DNA of 64,000 bases from Siccirubricoccus sp. G192 (lineage in GTDB: Bacteria; Pseudomonadota; Alphaproteobacteria; Acetobacterales; Acetobacteraceae). Below, piece by piece: positions 32,705 through 40,842 of the stretch. A program made the position numbers and the translations under genes. A model generated the notes under the pieces. The model did not search any database. It was not told the DNA's origin and saw nothing but the letters and a program-made list of their open reading frames with translations. The stretch spans positions 496,001 through 560,000 of the forward strand of contig NZ_JAHREN010000001.1 of assembly GCF_019084075.1 (NCBI RefSeq), read 5' to 3'. Within the stretch, counting starts at the first letter, position 1. Each line of letters begins with the position of its first letter.

Positions 32705-33343
32705 GTGACCGACCCCACCCGCCTCTTCCTCATCCGCCACGCGCTGGTCGAGCCCTCGGCCCGCGCCGTCCTCTATGGCGCCATGGATGTCGCGCTCTGC
32801 GACCTCGCCTTGCGGCAGGAGGCGGCGCTCTATCGCTGGCTGGCCTTCCGACTGCCGAAGCCGGCGCATTGGGTGGTCTCCTCCCTCTCCCGCACCCGGG
32901 CCACCGCCGCCGCCATCTTCGCGGCCGGCTACCCGGAAGCGCCGCTGGCCGAGGAGCCGGATCTCGCCGAGCAGCATCTCGGCGAATGGCAGGGCATCCC
33001 GCACGAGGCGCTGACCGAGCGGCTGCGCCACCCGCCCCACCCCTTCTGGCCGCATGGTGCCGAGGAGAAACCTCCGGGCGGCGAAAGCTTCGCCGAGTTG
33101 CAGGCCCGCGTGGCGCCGGTGATGGAAGGGCTGGCGGCGCGGCATGCCGGCGGGGATGTGGTGGTGGTGGCGCATGGCGGCTCCATCCGCGCGGCGCTGG
33201 CGCATGCGCTGGGGCTGACCGCGCATCAGGCGTTGGTCTTCTCGGTGAAGAATCTCGGCCTGACACGGCTGGAGAAGCACGGCGCGGACTGGCGCGTGGC
33301 CGGGGTGAACGAGGAACCCTGGACCCCGCCCAACCCGGATTGA
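32705..33343 (+). CDS. Histidine phosphatase superfamily protein
   Basis: 212 residues starting GTG. The phosphoglycerate-mutase-like fold is shown by LFLIRHALVEPSARAVLYG (catalytic RH), SSLSRTRATAAAIFA, EEPDLAEQHLGEWQG with the acid residue, and VVVVAHGGSIRAALAHAL with the second His. The usual RHGET is RHALV here, a tolerated variant. Substrate is unknown; relatives include cobalamin-pathway CobC phosphatases and general phosphatases. Confidence 0.88.
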   Translation: MTDPTRLFLIRHALVEPSARAVLYGAMDVALCDLALRQEAALYRWLAFRLPKPAHWVVSSLSRTRATAAAIFAAGYPEAPLAEEPDLAEQHLGEWQGIPHEALTERLRHPPHPFWPHGAEEKPPGGESFAELQARVAPVMEGLAARHAGGDVVVVAHGGSIRAALAHALGLTAHQALVFSVKNLGLTRLEKHGADWRVAGVNEEPWTPPNPD

Positions 33344-33371
33344 TCCGCGATTTGTGCAGGATTGTTCGGCC

Positions 33372-33470
33372 GGATCGGATCGCGGGTTGGCCTGAACGCG
33401 CCAGCGTTCAGGCGCCCGCGCGAATCCGATCCATGGCGGGCTGCATTCGGACCTGAACGTAACCCGCCAT
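33372..33470. repeat. Palindromic repeat pair in a gene gap
   Basis: Arms GGATCGGATCGCGGG (33372-33386) and CCCGCGCGAATCCGATCC (33415-33432) are inverted, enclosing an inner hairpin CCTGAACGC/GCGTTCAGG. A second element follows, ATGGCGGG at 33433-33440 against CCCGCCAT at 33463-33470. The first shares the GATCGC ... CGAATC core layout with the TAGAGC elements while its stem arms differ. The rest of the 195-bp gap up to 33538 holds no gene. Confidence 0.65.
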
Positions 33471-33538
33471 AAGCCTTGGACAGCCCGGGCCGGAGCCGAT
33501 AGCCTCCCGTCAAATCGGGGGCTTGGCCGGGGGACTTC

Positions 33539-34342
33539 ATGCGCCGTCTTACATTTCTGGGGATCATCCTGGCCGCGCTCGGCGGCTGCGCCGGCACGCC
33601 CAGCGGCGGCGAGGAACAGACGCTGGTGGACCGCGCCACGCTCTCCGTCCAGGAAATCCTGGGCGGCGGCAACGACCAGTTGAACGCCACGGCCATGCTG
33701 CGCCGGGCCCGCGCCGCCATGGTCTGCCCGCGCATCTTCCGTGCCGGCTTCTTCTTCGGCGGCGAGGGCGGCGGCTGCGTGCTGCTGGGCCGCGATGCCG
33801 CCGGCTCCTGGTCCTCGCCGGCCTTCTACTCGCTGGGCTCCGGCAGCTTCGGGTTGCAGGCGGGCATCCAGGACATGCAGGTCCTGATGCTCATCATGAA
33901 CGACAAGGCGCTGAATGCGGTGCTGGACAGCCAGTTCAAGTTCGGCGCCGATGCCTCGATCGCCGTCGCCACCGTCGGCGGCTCGGTCGAGGCGGCGACC
34001 ACCGCCGCGGTGGGCGCCGATATCCTGGTCTTCGCCCGGGCGCGCGGCCTCTATGCCGGGCTGACCCTGGAGGGCTCGCTGCTTTCGGCCCGCAGCGAGT
34101 GGAATCGCGCCTATTACGGCCAGGATGTCTCGCCGCGGCAGATCGTGGTGGCGATGGCCGTGCACAATCCCGGCGCCGATCCGCTGCGCGCCGTGCTGAT
34201 GCGCTTCGGCAGCCGTGGCGGCGCCGCCACCGCCCCCGCCTTTGCGCCGGCGGCGGCCGCACCGGGGCCCGGGCCCATCATGCCGATGCAGGCGGCGCCG
34301 AGCGGCGCCGTGCAGCGCTCGACCCTGCCGCCGATGCGCTGA
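33539..34342 (+). CDS. Ysc84-like lipoprotein, first of a tandem pair
   Basis: 267 residues with a lipoprotein signal: RRLTFLGIILAALGGC places the lipid-anchored Cys at about residue 18. The Ysc84 domain (lipid/actin-binding SYLF domain) spans about residues 30-225: ATLSVQEILGG, AMVCPRIFRAGFFFGGEGGG and SWSSPAFYSLGSGSFGLQAG. A Pro/Ala-rich tail ends the protein. Bacterial members are periplasmic or outer-membrane proteins of unclear role, thought to bind phosphoinositide-like or other lipids. It is followed after 20 bp by a close paralogue. Confidence 0.88.
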   Translation: MRRLTFLGIILAALGGCAGTPSGGEEQTLVDRATLSVQEILGGGNDQLNATAMLRRARAAMVCPRIFRAGFFFGGEGGGCVLLGRDAAGSWSSPAFYSLGSGSFGLQAGIQDMQVLMLIMNDKALNAVLDSQFKFGADASIAVATVGGSVEAATTAAVGADILVFARARGLYAGLTLEGSLLSARSEWNRAYYGQDVSPRQIVVAMAVHNPGADPLRAVLMRFGSRGGAATAPAFAPAAAAPGPGPIMPMQAAPSGAVQRSTLPPMR

Positions 34343-34362
34343 GCAGGAAGGGGAAGCCGCCC

Positions 34363-35220
34363 ATGCCGCGCCTGCTACCGGTCCTGCTGCTGCTGCTGGC
34401 CGCGCTCCTCCCTGCCGCCCCGGCGCGCGCCCAGGATGCGGCCGCCTCGGGGGAAGCGCAGGCGCTGGTGGACCGCGCCACCCTGGCGGTGCAGGAGATG
34501 CTGGGCGTGGGCGATTCCGGGGCGCGGGCGGATGGCATCCGCATGCTGCGCCGGGCCCGCGCCGCCATGGTCTGCCCGCGCATCTTCCGCGCCGGCTTCA
34601 TCCTGGGCGGCGAGGGCGGCGGCTGCGTGCTGCTGGCGCGCGACGCCGCCGGCTCCTGGTCCTCGCCCGCCTTCTACGGCATGGCCTCGGGCAGCATCGG
34701 CTTCCAGATCGGCGTGCAGGACATGCAGGTGCTGATGCTCATCATGACGGAGCGCGGCCTCGGCGCCATCATGGACAGCCAGTTCAAGATCGGCGCCGAC
34801 GCCTCCATCGCGATCGCCACCATCGGCGCCGGGATCGAGGGCTCGACCACCTCCGCCGCCGGCGCGGATATCGTGGCGGTGGCGCGGGCGCGCGGGCTCT
34901 TCGCCGGCCTGGCGCTGGAAGGCTCGCTGCTCTCCAGCCGGAGCGAGTGGAACCGCGACTATTACGGGCGCGAGGCCTCGCCCCGGCAGATCGTGCTGCG
35001 GATGGAGGCGCATAATCCCGGCGCCGATCCGCTGCGGGCTGTGCTGATGCGCTTCGGCGCGGGGGCGCCGGCCCAGCCGCCCATGGCTGTCGCGCCGGGC
35101 GGCCCATCCCCTGGCCCGACCCTTGACCCGCAGCCCGCGGCCACCTACCCCGCGGCGGCCCTGCCCGCTGCCGGGGTGGAGAGCACGCCGCTGCCGCCGA
35201 TCGCCGGGGGCCGCCGCTAG
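34363..35220 (+). CDS. Ysc84-like secreted protein, second of a tandem pair
   Basis: 285 residues, closely similar to the preceding gene over the Ysc84 domain (AMVCPRIFRAGFILGGEGGG; SWSSPAFYGMASGSIGFQIG; SEWNRDYYGREASPRQIVL). It has an ordinary cleavable signal (LLPVLLLLLAALLPAAPARA then Q) instead of a lipobox, so one paralogue is anchored and the other soluble. AGGAAGGGGAAG precedes the ATG at 34363. The stop TAG (35218-35220) is the first part of the palindromic repeat that follows. Confidence 0.88.
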   Translation: MPRLLPVLLLLLAALLPAAPARAQDAAASGEAQALVDRATLAVQEMLGVGDSGARADGIRMLRRARAAMVCPRIFRAGFILGGEGGGCVLLARDAAGSWSSPAFYGMASGSIGFQIGVQDMQVLMLIMTERGLGAIMDSQFKIGADASIAIATIGAGIEGSTTSAAGADIVAVARARGLFAGLALEGSLLSSRSEWNRDYYGREASPRQIVLRMEAHNPGADPLRAVLMRFGAGAPAQPPMAVAPGGPSPGPTLDPQPAATYPAAALPAAGVESTPLPPIAGGRR

Positions 35221-35323
35221 AGCATGATGCGTTCACCTTCGTTCACGCATCATGCTCCAGGCCTTTGTTTGATCGCGTGATTCACGCTTTTCGGTGCGAG
35301 CACCTCAAGCGATCACGCTCTAG
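35217..35323. repeat. 107-bp palindromic TAGAGC repeat, family B, copy 1
   Basis: Starts CTAGAGCATGAT and ends ATCACGCTCTAG, giving inverted termini. Inside are the hairpins AGCATGATGCGTTCACC / AACGCATCATGCT-like and GATCGCGTGATTCACGC. It is nearly identical to the reverse complement of 49053-49160, the main difference being CTAG versus CTGG at one end. The left TAG is the stop codon of the Ysc84-like gene, and the right CTAG is the insertion site of the IS481 element. Confidence 0.9.
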
Positions 35324-36353
35324 CTGTCGTTGCTATGGAGGTTGTCCCTCCGGGGCTGGGCTGGGAAGCTGCGGTTGCGAAGCCAGCAACCCCCAGCCCG
35401 GAGCCCCGGATGGACGCGCATGAGAATGCCCGGGCGACGCCGCATAGTCGAATGCTCATCGTGGCCCGGCTGCGCGGTGGCCAAAGCGTGGCACAGGTGG
35501 CCGCCAGTTTCGGCATTACTCCGCGCACCGTCCGCAAATGGCGCGATCGGCATGCCGCCGAGGGCGAGGCTGGCCTGCGGGACCGCTCCTCCCGCCCCAG
35601 CACCAGCCCGCCCCGCCTGAGCGCCGAGCGCACCGCCCAGATCGAGGCGCTGCGCCGCCAGCGCCGCTCCGGCCCGGCCATCGCCCGTCAGCTTGGCCTG
35701 CCTGGTTCCACGGTCGGGCTCGCGCTCCGCCGCCTCGGCCTCAACCGCCTGGCCGCGCTCGACCTCAAGCCCGAGGTCATCCGCTACGAGCGCGCGCACC
35801 CCGGCGAACTGATCCACATCGATATCAAGAAGCTCGGCCGCATCGATGGCATTGGCCACCGCATCACCGGCGACCGCACCGGCCAGAGCAATGGTCGCGG
35901 CAAGGGCTGGGAATACCTCCACGTCGCCATCGACGACGCCTCTCGCCTCGCCTTCACCGCCATGATGCCCGATGAGCGCAAGGACAGCGCCGTGGCCTTC
36001 CTCGATGCCGCCCTGGGCTGGTTCACCGCCCATGGCGTCACCGTCCAGCGGGTCATGACCGACAACGGCTCCGCCTACAAAAGCCACGCTTTCGCCAAGG
36101 CTATCGCCAGCCACGCCCTGAAGCACAAGCGCACCCGGCCCTATACGCCCAAGACCAACGGCAAGGCCGAGCGCTTCATCCAGACCAGCATCCGCGAATG
36201 GGCCTACGCCACGCCCTTCCAGACCTCAGCCGATCGAACCAAGGCCATGCACCCCTGGCTGCACGGCTACAACACCGCCAGGCCGCACGCCGCCATCAAG
36301 GGCAAACCGCCCCTCAGCCGGATCCCCAAGGACAACCTCCTTGGCAATGACAG
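35324..36353 (+). mobile_element. Complete IS481 family insertion sequence, 1030 bp
   Basis: Left end CTGTCGTTGCTATGGAGG and right end (reverse complement) CTGTCATTGCCAAGGAGG form a 24-bp terminal inverted repeat with three mismatches, both continuing TTGTCC. CTAG flanks both sides (35320-35323 and 36354-36357), agreeing with the NCTAGN target known for IS481. One intact transposase lies within. The joint left and right flanks rebuild ...CGCTCTAGAGCGGATC..., i.e. the junction of two TAGAGC-type repeats. The element looks recently active. Confidence 0.93.
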
Positions 36354-36357
36354 CTAG
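35410..36357 (+). CDS. IS481 family transposase
   Basis: 315 residues. The start MDAHENARATPHSRM corresponds to the normal IS481 start. An N-terminal helix-turn-helix (VAQVAASFGITPRTVRKWRD) precedes the DDE integrase core: HIDIKKLGRIDG and ITGDRTGQSNGRG, YLHVAIDDASRLAFTAM, VMTDNGSAYKS and RTRPYTPKTNGKAERFIQTS. Asp, Asp and Glu are in place, so it should be active. The stop TAG (36355-36357) lies in the duplicated target CTAG rather than in the element, so termination depends on the insertion site. Confidence 0.95.
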   Translation: MDAHENARATPHSRMLIVARLRGGQSVAQVAASFGITPRTVRKWRDRHAAEGEAGLRDRSSRPSTSPPRLSAERTAQIEALRRQRRSGPAIARQLGLPGSTVGLALRRLGLNRLAALDLKPEVIRYERAHPGELIHIDIKKLGRIDGIGHRITGDRTGQSNGRGKGWEYLHVAIDDASRLAFTAMMPDERKDSAVAFLDAALGWFTAHGVTVQRVMTDNGSAYKSHAFAKAIASHALKHKRTRPYTPKTNGKAERFIQTSIREWAYATPFQTSADRTKAMHPWLHGYNTARPHAAIKGKPPLSRIPKDNLLGNDS

Positions 36358-36402
36358 AGCGGATCGCGGACGGAGGTGGCCGGCCCGTTACGCCATCCGC
36401 AG
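36355..36402. repeat. TAGAGC palindromic repeat (family D) next to the IS
   Basis: TAGAGCGGATCGCGGACGG opens it and GCCATCCGC closes it; GCGGAT (36359-36364) pairs with ATCCGC (36395-36400). It has the same TAGAGC start and GATCGC core as the elements at 35217, 49053 and 50466 but different stem arms. The following 170 bp up to 36560 contain no gene I can support. Confidence 0.6.
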
Positions 36403-36576
36403 ACAAGGAGCTACGGCGGATTGGCGTTCAGGGGTGAACGGAAATCCCTGCTGCCAGGGCCCGGCCTTGGGAACCGCCCGGAGCATGGCAGCCTTGTCAC
36501 GATCGGCGCGCGCGCCGCCTTGCTTTGCCGGTCCGGCTGGTTTAGCGCATCCACCCCGGGACAGGAGGGGACCCCC

Positions 36577-37260
36577 ATTCGTCAGGCCAGGCTGCATCAC
36601 GAGGTCCGGCAAGGCCACCCGCGCGCGGCACTGGATGCCGAAGCGGTGCGGGACGCCTATCGCCGCTGGGCCGGCGTCTATGATGGGGTATTCGGCGCCG
36701 TCTCGGCCGCCGGCCGCAACCGCGCGGTCGCGGCGGTGAATGCCCTGCCCGGCACGCGGGTGCTGGAGGTGGGCGTCGGCACCGGCCTCGCCCTGCCGCG
36801 CTATGCGCGGGAGAAGCGGGTGGTCGGCATCGACCTCTCGCGCGACATGCTGCGCCGGGCGCAGGACCGGGTGGTGTCGCAACGGCTGCGCAACGTGGCC
36901 GGCCTGGTGGAGATGGACGCGGAGGCCATGGCCTTCCGCGACGGCAGCTTCGACATCGCGGTGGCGATGTTCACAGCCACCGTGGTGCCGGATGCCCGCC
37001 GCCTGCTGCGGGAGATGTGCCGGGTGGTGCGGCCGGGGGGCGACCTGCTCTTCGTGAACCACTTCGCCGCCGAGGGCGGGCTGCGCTGGTGGGCGGAACG
37101 CACCCTGGCGCCGCTCTCGCGCGTGCTGGGCTGGCACCCCGACTTCGCCCTGGGCGACCTGCTGCACGACCCCCGGAGCGCGGCGGAGATCACCGCCTGC
37201 GCCCCTTTCGGCCTGTTCACCCTGGTGCGGGTGCCGAACCGGCCCTTCCCCCCGCGCTAG
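36577..37260 (+). CDS. SAM-dependent methyltransferase (UbiE/PmtA-like), probable ATT start
   Basis: About 227 residues. Motif I VLEVGVGTGLALPRY binds SAM, followed by RVVGIDLSRDMLRRAQDRV and GSFDIAVAMFTATVVPDARR; LREMCRVVRPGGDLLFVNHF is motif post-I/III. It resembles phosphatidylethanolamine N-methyltransferase PmtA and UbiE. In the correct frame there is no ATG or nearby GTG with a ribosome site. ATT at 36577 sits 8 nt after AGGAGG (36563-36568) and gives a family-like N-terminus (IRQARLHHEVRQ), so an ATT start is proposed. GTG at 36646 is the alternative. Membrane-lipid methylation is an inference. Confidence 0.8.
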   Translation: MRQARLHHEVRQGHPRAALDAEAVRDAYRRWAGVYDGVFGAVSAAGRNRAVAAVNALPGTRVLEVGVGTGLALPRYAREKRVVGIDLSRDMLRRAQDRVVSQRLRNVAGLVEMDAEAMAFRDGSFDIAVAMFTATVVPDARRLLREMCRVVRPGGDLLFVNHFAAEGGLRWWAERTLAPLSRVLGWHPDFALGDLLHDPRSAAEITACAPFGLFTLVRVPNRPFPPR

Positions 37261-37281
37261 CCGGGGGCCTGCCGCCCCCGG
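37261..37281. terminator. Hairpin between convergent genes
   Basis: CCGGGGGC and GCCCCCGG form a perfect 8-bp stem around CTGCC immediately after the methyltransferase stop. The opposing gene ends at 37291. No T tract follows, so any termination would be weak or Rho-assisted. Confidence 0.45.
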
Positions 37282-37290
37282 GGAGGTGCC

Positions 37291-38200
37291 TCACGCGTAG
37301 CGGCGGACCGCCACCATGGTGCGGGTGCCGAAGCGGGCGCCGAGCACCGCCGCCACCGCGCCTAGCAGCATCGCCGCGAAGGCCCAATAGGCCGCCGTCG
37401 CCGCCGCCGTCGCCGCCGCATCGGCAGCCTGGCGGGCGGCCTGCTCAGCCTGCTGCGCCGTCTGGGTCGCCTGCTGCTCCACCTGCTGGAGGCGGGTCTG
37501 CGCTTCCTGCGGGGAGAGGTTGTATTCGGCGGCCACCAGCGCATTCAGCCGCTCCCGGTCACCGGCCGGCAGGTTGCCGCTGGTCACCCGCCGGGTGAGC
37601 AGCGAGGCGATCTCGGCATTGCGCTGGTCGCTGGTCATCGCCGCGGGGTCGCCGCCGGCCCGCAGCGCCGCTTGCGCCCGGTCCACCAGTTGTTGCGGGT
37701 CGAGCCGCTGCGCCACCGGCCCGGCCGCGGCCGAAACCGCCTGCCCGGCGCCCTGCGCCACGCCGCCGAGGATGGAGGAGGCACCCTGCACCACCGTGCT
37801 GGCCGCGCCGGAGATCACATTCCCGAGCAGCACGGCCGAGATCAGGAAGGCAATGCCCCAGACCGCGAGCCCATGCAGCGAACTGTCGGTCCCGTCCGAG
37901 GTGCCCGAGAGCCTGGCCGCGACATAGCCGCCGACCCCCAGCCCGATCAGGTTCGCCACCAGCAGCCAGATGCCGCCGCCGATGCCGAAGCTGCTGGCGG
38001 AGGGTGTATCCCCGGTGGTGGCATCCACCGTGCTGACGCCGATCGCGACGCCGAGGACGTTCAGCATGACACCCACCGCGATGGCGACGATGCCGCCGGC
38101 GAAGACGGCCCCCCCAGGAGACGCGTGGGGGAAGGGCGGGCGCACCTTCCGGCACGGCAGTGCCGACGACGGTGTCGGCCGTGGTGACGCGGGTCTGCAT
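37291..38200 (-). CDS. PhnA-like multi-pass membrane protein (one frameshift at 38109-38115)
   Basis: Starts MQTRVTTADTVVGTAVPEGA at 38198-38200 with AGGAGA upstream. It changes frame in a run of seven G and continues AVFAGGIVAIAVGVMLNVLG. With six G it is 302 residues. Several membrane helices (FGIGGGIWLLVANLIGLGVG; LAVWGIAFLISAVLLGNVIS) are followed by a Gln/Ala-rich coiled-coil-like stretch (RLQQVEQQATQTAQQAEQAA) and a final helix. Relatives are labelled PhnA-like in alphaproteobacteria, but I see nothing tying it to phosphonate use. It is divergent from tauE. Confidence 0.7.
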
Positions 38201-38454
38201 GGTGGTCTCTCCTGATGAACCGCAGTTGGCTCGCCCCGGCAACGCGCGCTGCAAGGGACAGTTCGCCCGGGGCCTGCACGCAGGGGGCGAAAAGCGCCGG
38301 GGCCACGCCAGGGATGCGCGGGGGACACGGGCGCCCGGCCCCCGCCGGCCAGGAACTGCGGATTGCCGCTTGCTTCCGCATCGCCCCCGGTCCAAACCGC
38401 TTTCCGTCCCCCGCCTCTCCTTGGCCTTGCGGCCTGCTGGATCTGGAAACCGCG

Positions 38455-39363
38455 ATGCAGGTCTACCTGCCCATCGCCGAGATGTCGGTCGATGCCCTGC
38501 TGCTGGTGGGCATCGGCTTCGCCGTGGGCTGGCTCTCGGGCCTGTTCGGCGTGGGCGGCGGCTTCCTGCTGACGCCGGTGCTGATCCTGATCGGCATCCC
38601 CTCCCCGGTCGCCGTCGCCTCGGGCGCCAACCAGACGCTCGGCGCCAGCGTCTCCGGCCTGATCGCGCAGTGGCGGCGGGGCAATGTCGATGCCCGGATG
38701 GGCACGGTGCTGCTGGCGGGCGGCTTCGCCGGCTCGGTCGCCGGGGTGCAGTTGTTCGCGCTGCTGCGGCGGATCGGCCAGGTCGATCTGGCGGTGTCGC
38801 TGTTCTATGTGGTGGTGCTCGGCACCGTCGGCGCGCTGATGGTGATGGAGAGCGTGCGCGCCATCCTGCGCCGCCGCACCGCCACGAGGCGCAAGCTGCA
38901 CGAGCATTTCTGGATGCACGGCCTGCCGCTGAAGATCCGGTTCAGGAAGTCCAGGCTCTACATCTCGGTCATCCCGCCGGCCCTGATCGGCTTCGGCATC
39001 GGCGTGCTTTCGGCCGTGATGGGCGTGGGCGGCGGCTTCATGCTGGTGCCGGCGATGATCTACCTGCTCGGCATGCCGACCGGGGTGGTGATCGGCACCT
39101 CGCTGTTCCAGGTGGTCTTCGTCGCCGCCAACGTGACCCTGCTGCAGGCGGTGCAATTGGGCAGCGTCGATCTGCTGCTGACCATGCTGCTGCTGCTGGG
39201 CGGCGTGGCGGGCGCGCAATTCGGCGCCGCCATGGGCACCAGGCTGCGTGGCGAGGAAACCCGGGCGCTGCTTGGCCTGATGGTGCTGGCGGTGGCGATC
39301 AGCCTGCTATGGGGCCTCCTGCGGACCCCGGCCAATCTCTACAGCAGCGGGCCGGCGCTGTGA
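38455..39363 (+). CDS. TauE/SafE family anion exporter
   Basis: 302 residues, about eight membrane segments. The duplicated TauE/SafE motifs are GWLSGLFGVGGGFLLTPVLI near residue 24 and GVLSAVMGVGGGFMLVPAMI near residue 185, each with the GVGGG loop. Members move sulfite, sulfoacetate or similar anions across the inner membrane. Start MQVYLPIAEM at 38455; the longer frame upstream is not plausible. It overlaps the next gene (GTGA) and forms a three-gene operon with the Alph_Pro_TM and stress proteins, a known pairing. Confidence 0.92.
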   Translation: MQVYLPIAEMSVDALLLVGIGFAVGWLSGLFGVGGGFLLTPVLILIGIPSPVAVASGANQTLGASVSGLIAQWRRGNVDARMGTVLLAGGFAGSVAGVQLFALLRRIGQVDLAVSLFYVVVLGTVGALMVMESVRAILRRRTATRRKLHEHFWMHGLPLKIRFRKSRLYISVIPPALIGFGIGVLSAVMGVGGGFMLVPAMIYLLGMPTGVVIGTSLFQVVFVAANVTLLQAVQLGSVDLLLTMLLLLGGVAGAQFGAAMGTRLRGEETRALLGLMVLAVAISLLWGLLRTPANLYSSGPAL

Positions 39364-40217
39364 GCCTGCGCCGGCCGGCGGGGCTACCCTGCCGCTCCGC
39401 GGCGGGGTCGTCATGCCGCTCCGCGGTGGGGCTCTCATGCCGCTCCGCGGCGGGCCTCTCATGCCGCTCCGCGGCGGGGCTGCTCGCCTTGCTCGCGTTG
39501 CTGGTGCTGGCGGCGCCGCGCGCCCTGGCGCAGGAGGTGCCGCTGGTCGCTGCCCTGTCGCAGACCGCCGTCGAGGTCAGCACCGGCTTCACCGGCGCCG
39601 CGCTGATGGTCTTCGGCTCCACCGAGGCGCCGATCGGCCCGGGCGGCGACGAGATCCTGGTGGTGGTGCGCGGCCCGACCCGGCCGCTGGTGGTCCGGCG
39701 CAAGGTGAAGGCGCTCGGCCTGATCTGGGTGAATGGCCCGGCCGCCCGCTTCGCCCAGGTGCCGGGCTTCTACGCCATCGCCGGCACCCGCCCCGCCTGG
39801 CAATTGCTGCCGGAGGAGGTGCGGCAGCAGAATGGGCTGGGGCTGGACGCCCTGCCGCTGGTCAGCACCGGCGCCCGCGCCCCCGGCTTCCGGGCGGCGG
39901 TGCTGGAACTGGAGACCGCCTCCGGCCTCTGGCTCGAGGATGCCGCGCCGGTCGAGATCGGCGGCAGCCGGCTGTTCCATGTGCAATTGCCGCTGCCGGC
40001 CGCCGTCCCCACCGGCGAGTACCGGGTGGAGGTGCTGCTGGTCCGCTCCCGCCGGATCGTGGCGCGGGAGGAGATGGGCTTCCGGGTGGACCGGGTCGGC
40101 ACCGCCGACCGCATCGCGACCATCGCGGATACCCGGCCCCTGGTCTACGGTGTGCTCTGCGTGCTGCTGGCGGCACTGGCCGGCTGGGTCGGCAGCATCC
40201 TGTTCCGGAGGAGCTGA
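39360..40217 (+). CDS. Alph_Pro_TM (TIGR02186) family membrane protein with repeat-expanded leader
   Basis: 285 residues, GTG start at 39360 overlapping the tauE stop. The N-terminus carries four copies of an eight-residue repeat (SCRSAAGL-like, encoded by 24-bp repeats at 39390-39485) before the hydrophobic signal LLALLALLVLAAPRALAQ. The mature domain has FTGAALMVFGSTEAPIGPGG and FRAAVLELETASGLWLED, then a C-terminal helix (YGVLCVLLAALAGWVGSILF). The family usually sits beside TauE exporters; its function is unknown. The leader with four cysteines is unusual. Confidence 0.88.
   Translation: MSLRRPAGLPCRSAAGSSCRSAVGLSCRSAAGLSCRSAAGLLALLALLVLAAPRALAQEVPLVAALSQTAVEVSTGFTGAALMVFGSTEAPIGPGGDEILVVVRGPTRPLVVRRKVKALGLIWVNGPAARFAQVPGFYAIAGTRPAWQLLPEEVRQQNGLGLDALPLVSTGARAPGFRAAVLELETASGLWLEDAAPVEIGGSRLFHVQLPLPAAVPTGEYRVEVLLVRSRRIVAREEMGFRVDRVGTADRIATIADTRPLVYGVLCVLLAALAGWVGSILFRRS
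39390..39485 (+). repeat. Four tandem 24-bp repeats in a signal-peptide region
   Basis: Units begin at 39390, 39414, 39438 and 39462, each opening TGCCGCTCCGCGG. The copies differ at only a few bases. They encode the Cys-Arg-Ser-Ala-rich leader of the Alph_Pro_TM protein. A 24-bp period keeps the frame, so copy number can change without breaking the gene. Confidence 0.93.
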
Positions 40218-40732
40218 TGCCAGAGGGCGAGGGACGAACCGAGGAAGCCGCCGCCGCACCTGCCAAGCGCGACCGGGTCTTCCTGGTGGTGGTGGATGAC
40301 AGCCCGGAGCGCGAGGTGGCGCTGAAATACGCCTGCCTGCGCGCCCGCAAGGGTGGCGGCCGGGTGGCGTTGCTGCGGGTGATCGAGCCCACGGGCATCA
40401 CCGAATGGGCCGGGATCGGCGTCATGATGCAGGAGGAACGGCGGGAGGAGGCGGAGAAGCTGCTCTCCGGCCTGGCCGCGCAGGTGAACGAGATCACCGG
40501 CGGCCTCCCCATCCTGCTGATCCGCGAGGGCGAGGGGCGGGACGAGTTGCTGGCGTTGCTGGAGGAGGACCCGCGCATCTCCATCCTGGTGCTGGCCTCC
40601 GCGGCCTCGGGCGGCGGCGGGCCGGGGCCGCTGATCGCGGCGCTGACCGGGCGCTATGCCTCGCGCGTCACGGTGCCGGTGACGATCGTGCCGGGGACGC
40701 TGGACGACAAGGAGCTGGAGCGGGTGACCTGA
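40217..40732 (+). CDS. Universal stress protein (UspA family)
   Basis: 171 residues, starting in the TGATG overlap with the previous gene. The Usp fold shows VFLVVVDDSPEREVALKYAC and VALLRVIEPTG, and the C-terminal SILVLASAASGGGGPGPLIA followed by VTVPVTIVPG. The GxxGxnG-type nucleotide loop is only approximated by ASGGGGPGPL, so ATP binding is uncertain. It is the third gene of the tauE operon, an association suggesting stress- or sulfur-linked export. Confidence 0.9.
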   Translation: MPEGEGRTEEAAAAPAKRDRVFLVVVDDSPEREVALKYACLRARKGGGRVALLRVIEPTGITEWAGIGVMMQEERREEAEKLLSGLAAQVNEITGGLPILLIREGEGRDELLALLEEDPRISILVLASAASGGGGPGPLIAALTGRYASRVTVPVTIVPGTLDDKELERVT

Positions 40733-40842
40733 ACCGCGGCCGGCGCCGAAACGGCCGGCAGGGATGGGCCCCTCGGCTTGCAAGCGGGCGGAAAACCGAC
40801 CACATCAGTCCGGTAATCGCCCCCATCTCCGGGACCCCGCGC

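Noticed and set aside
39390..39485. CRISPR array
   Set aside because: The repeats are head-to-tail with no spacers and are in frame inside a coding sequence; no cas gene is present.
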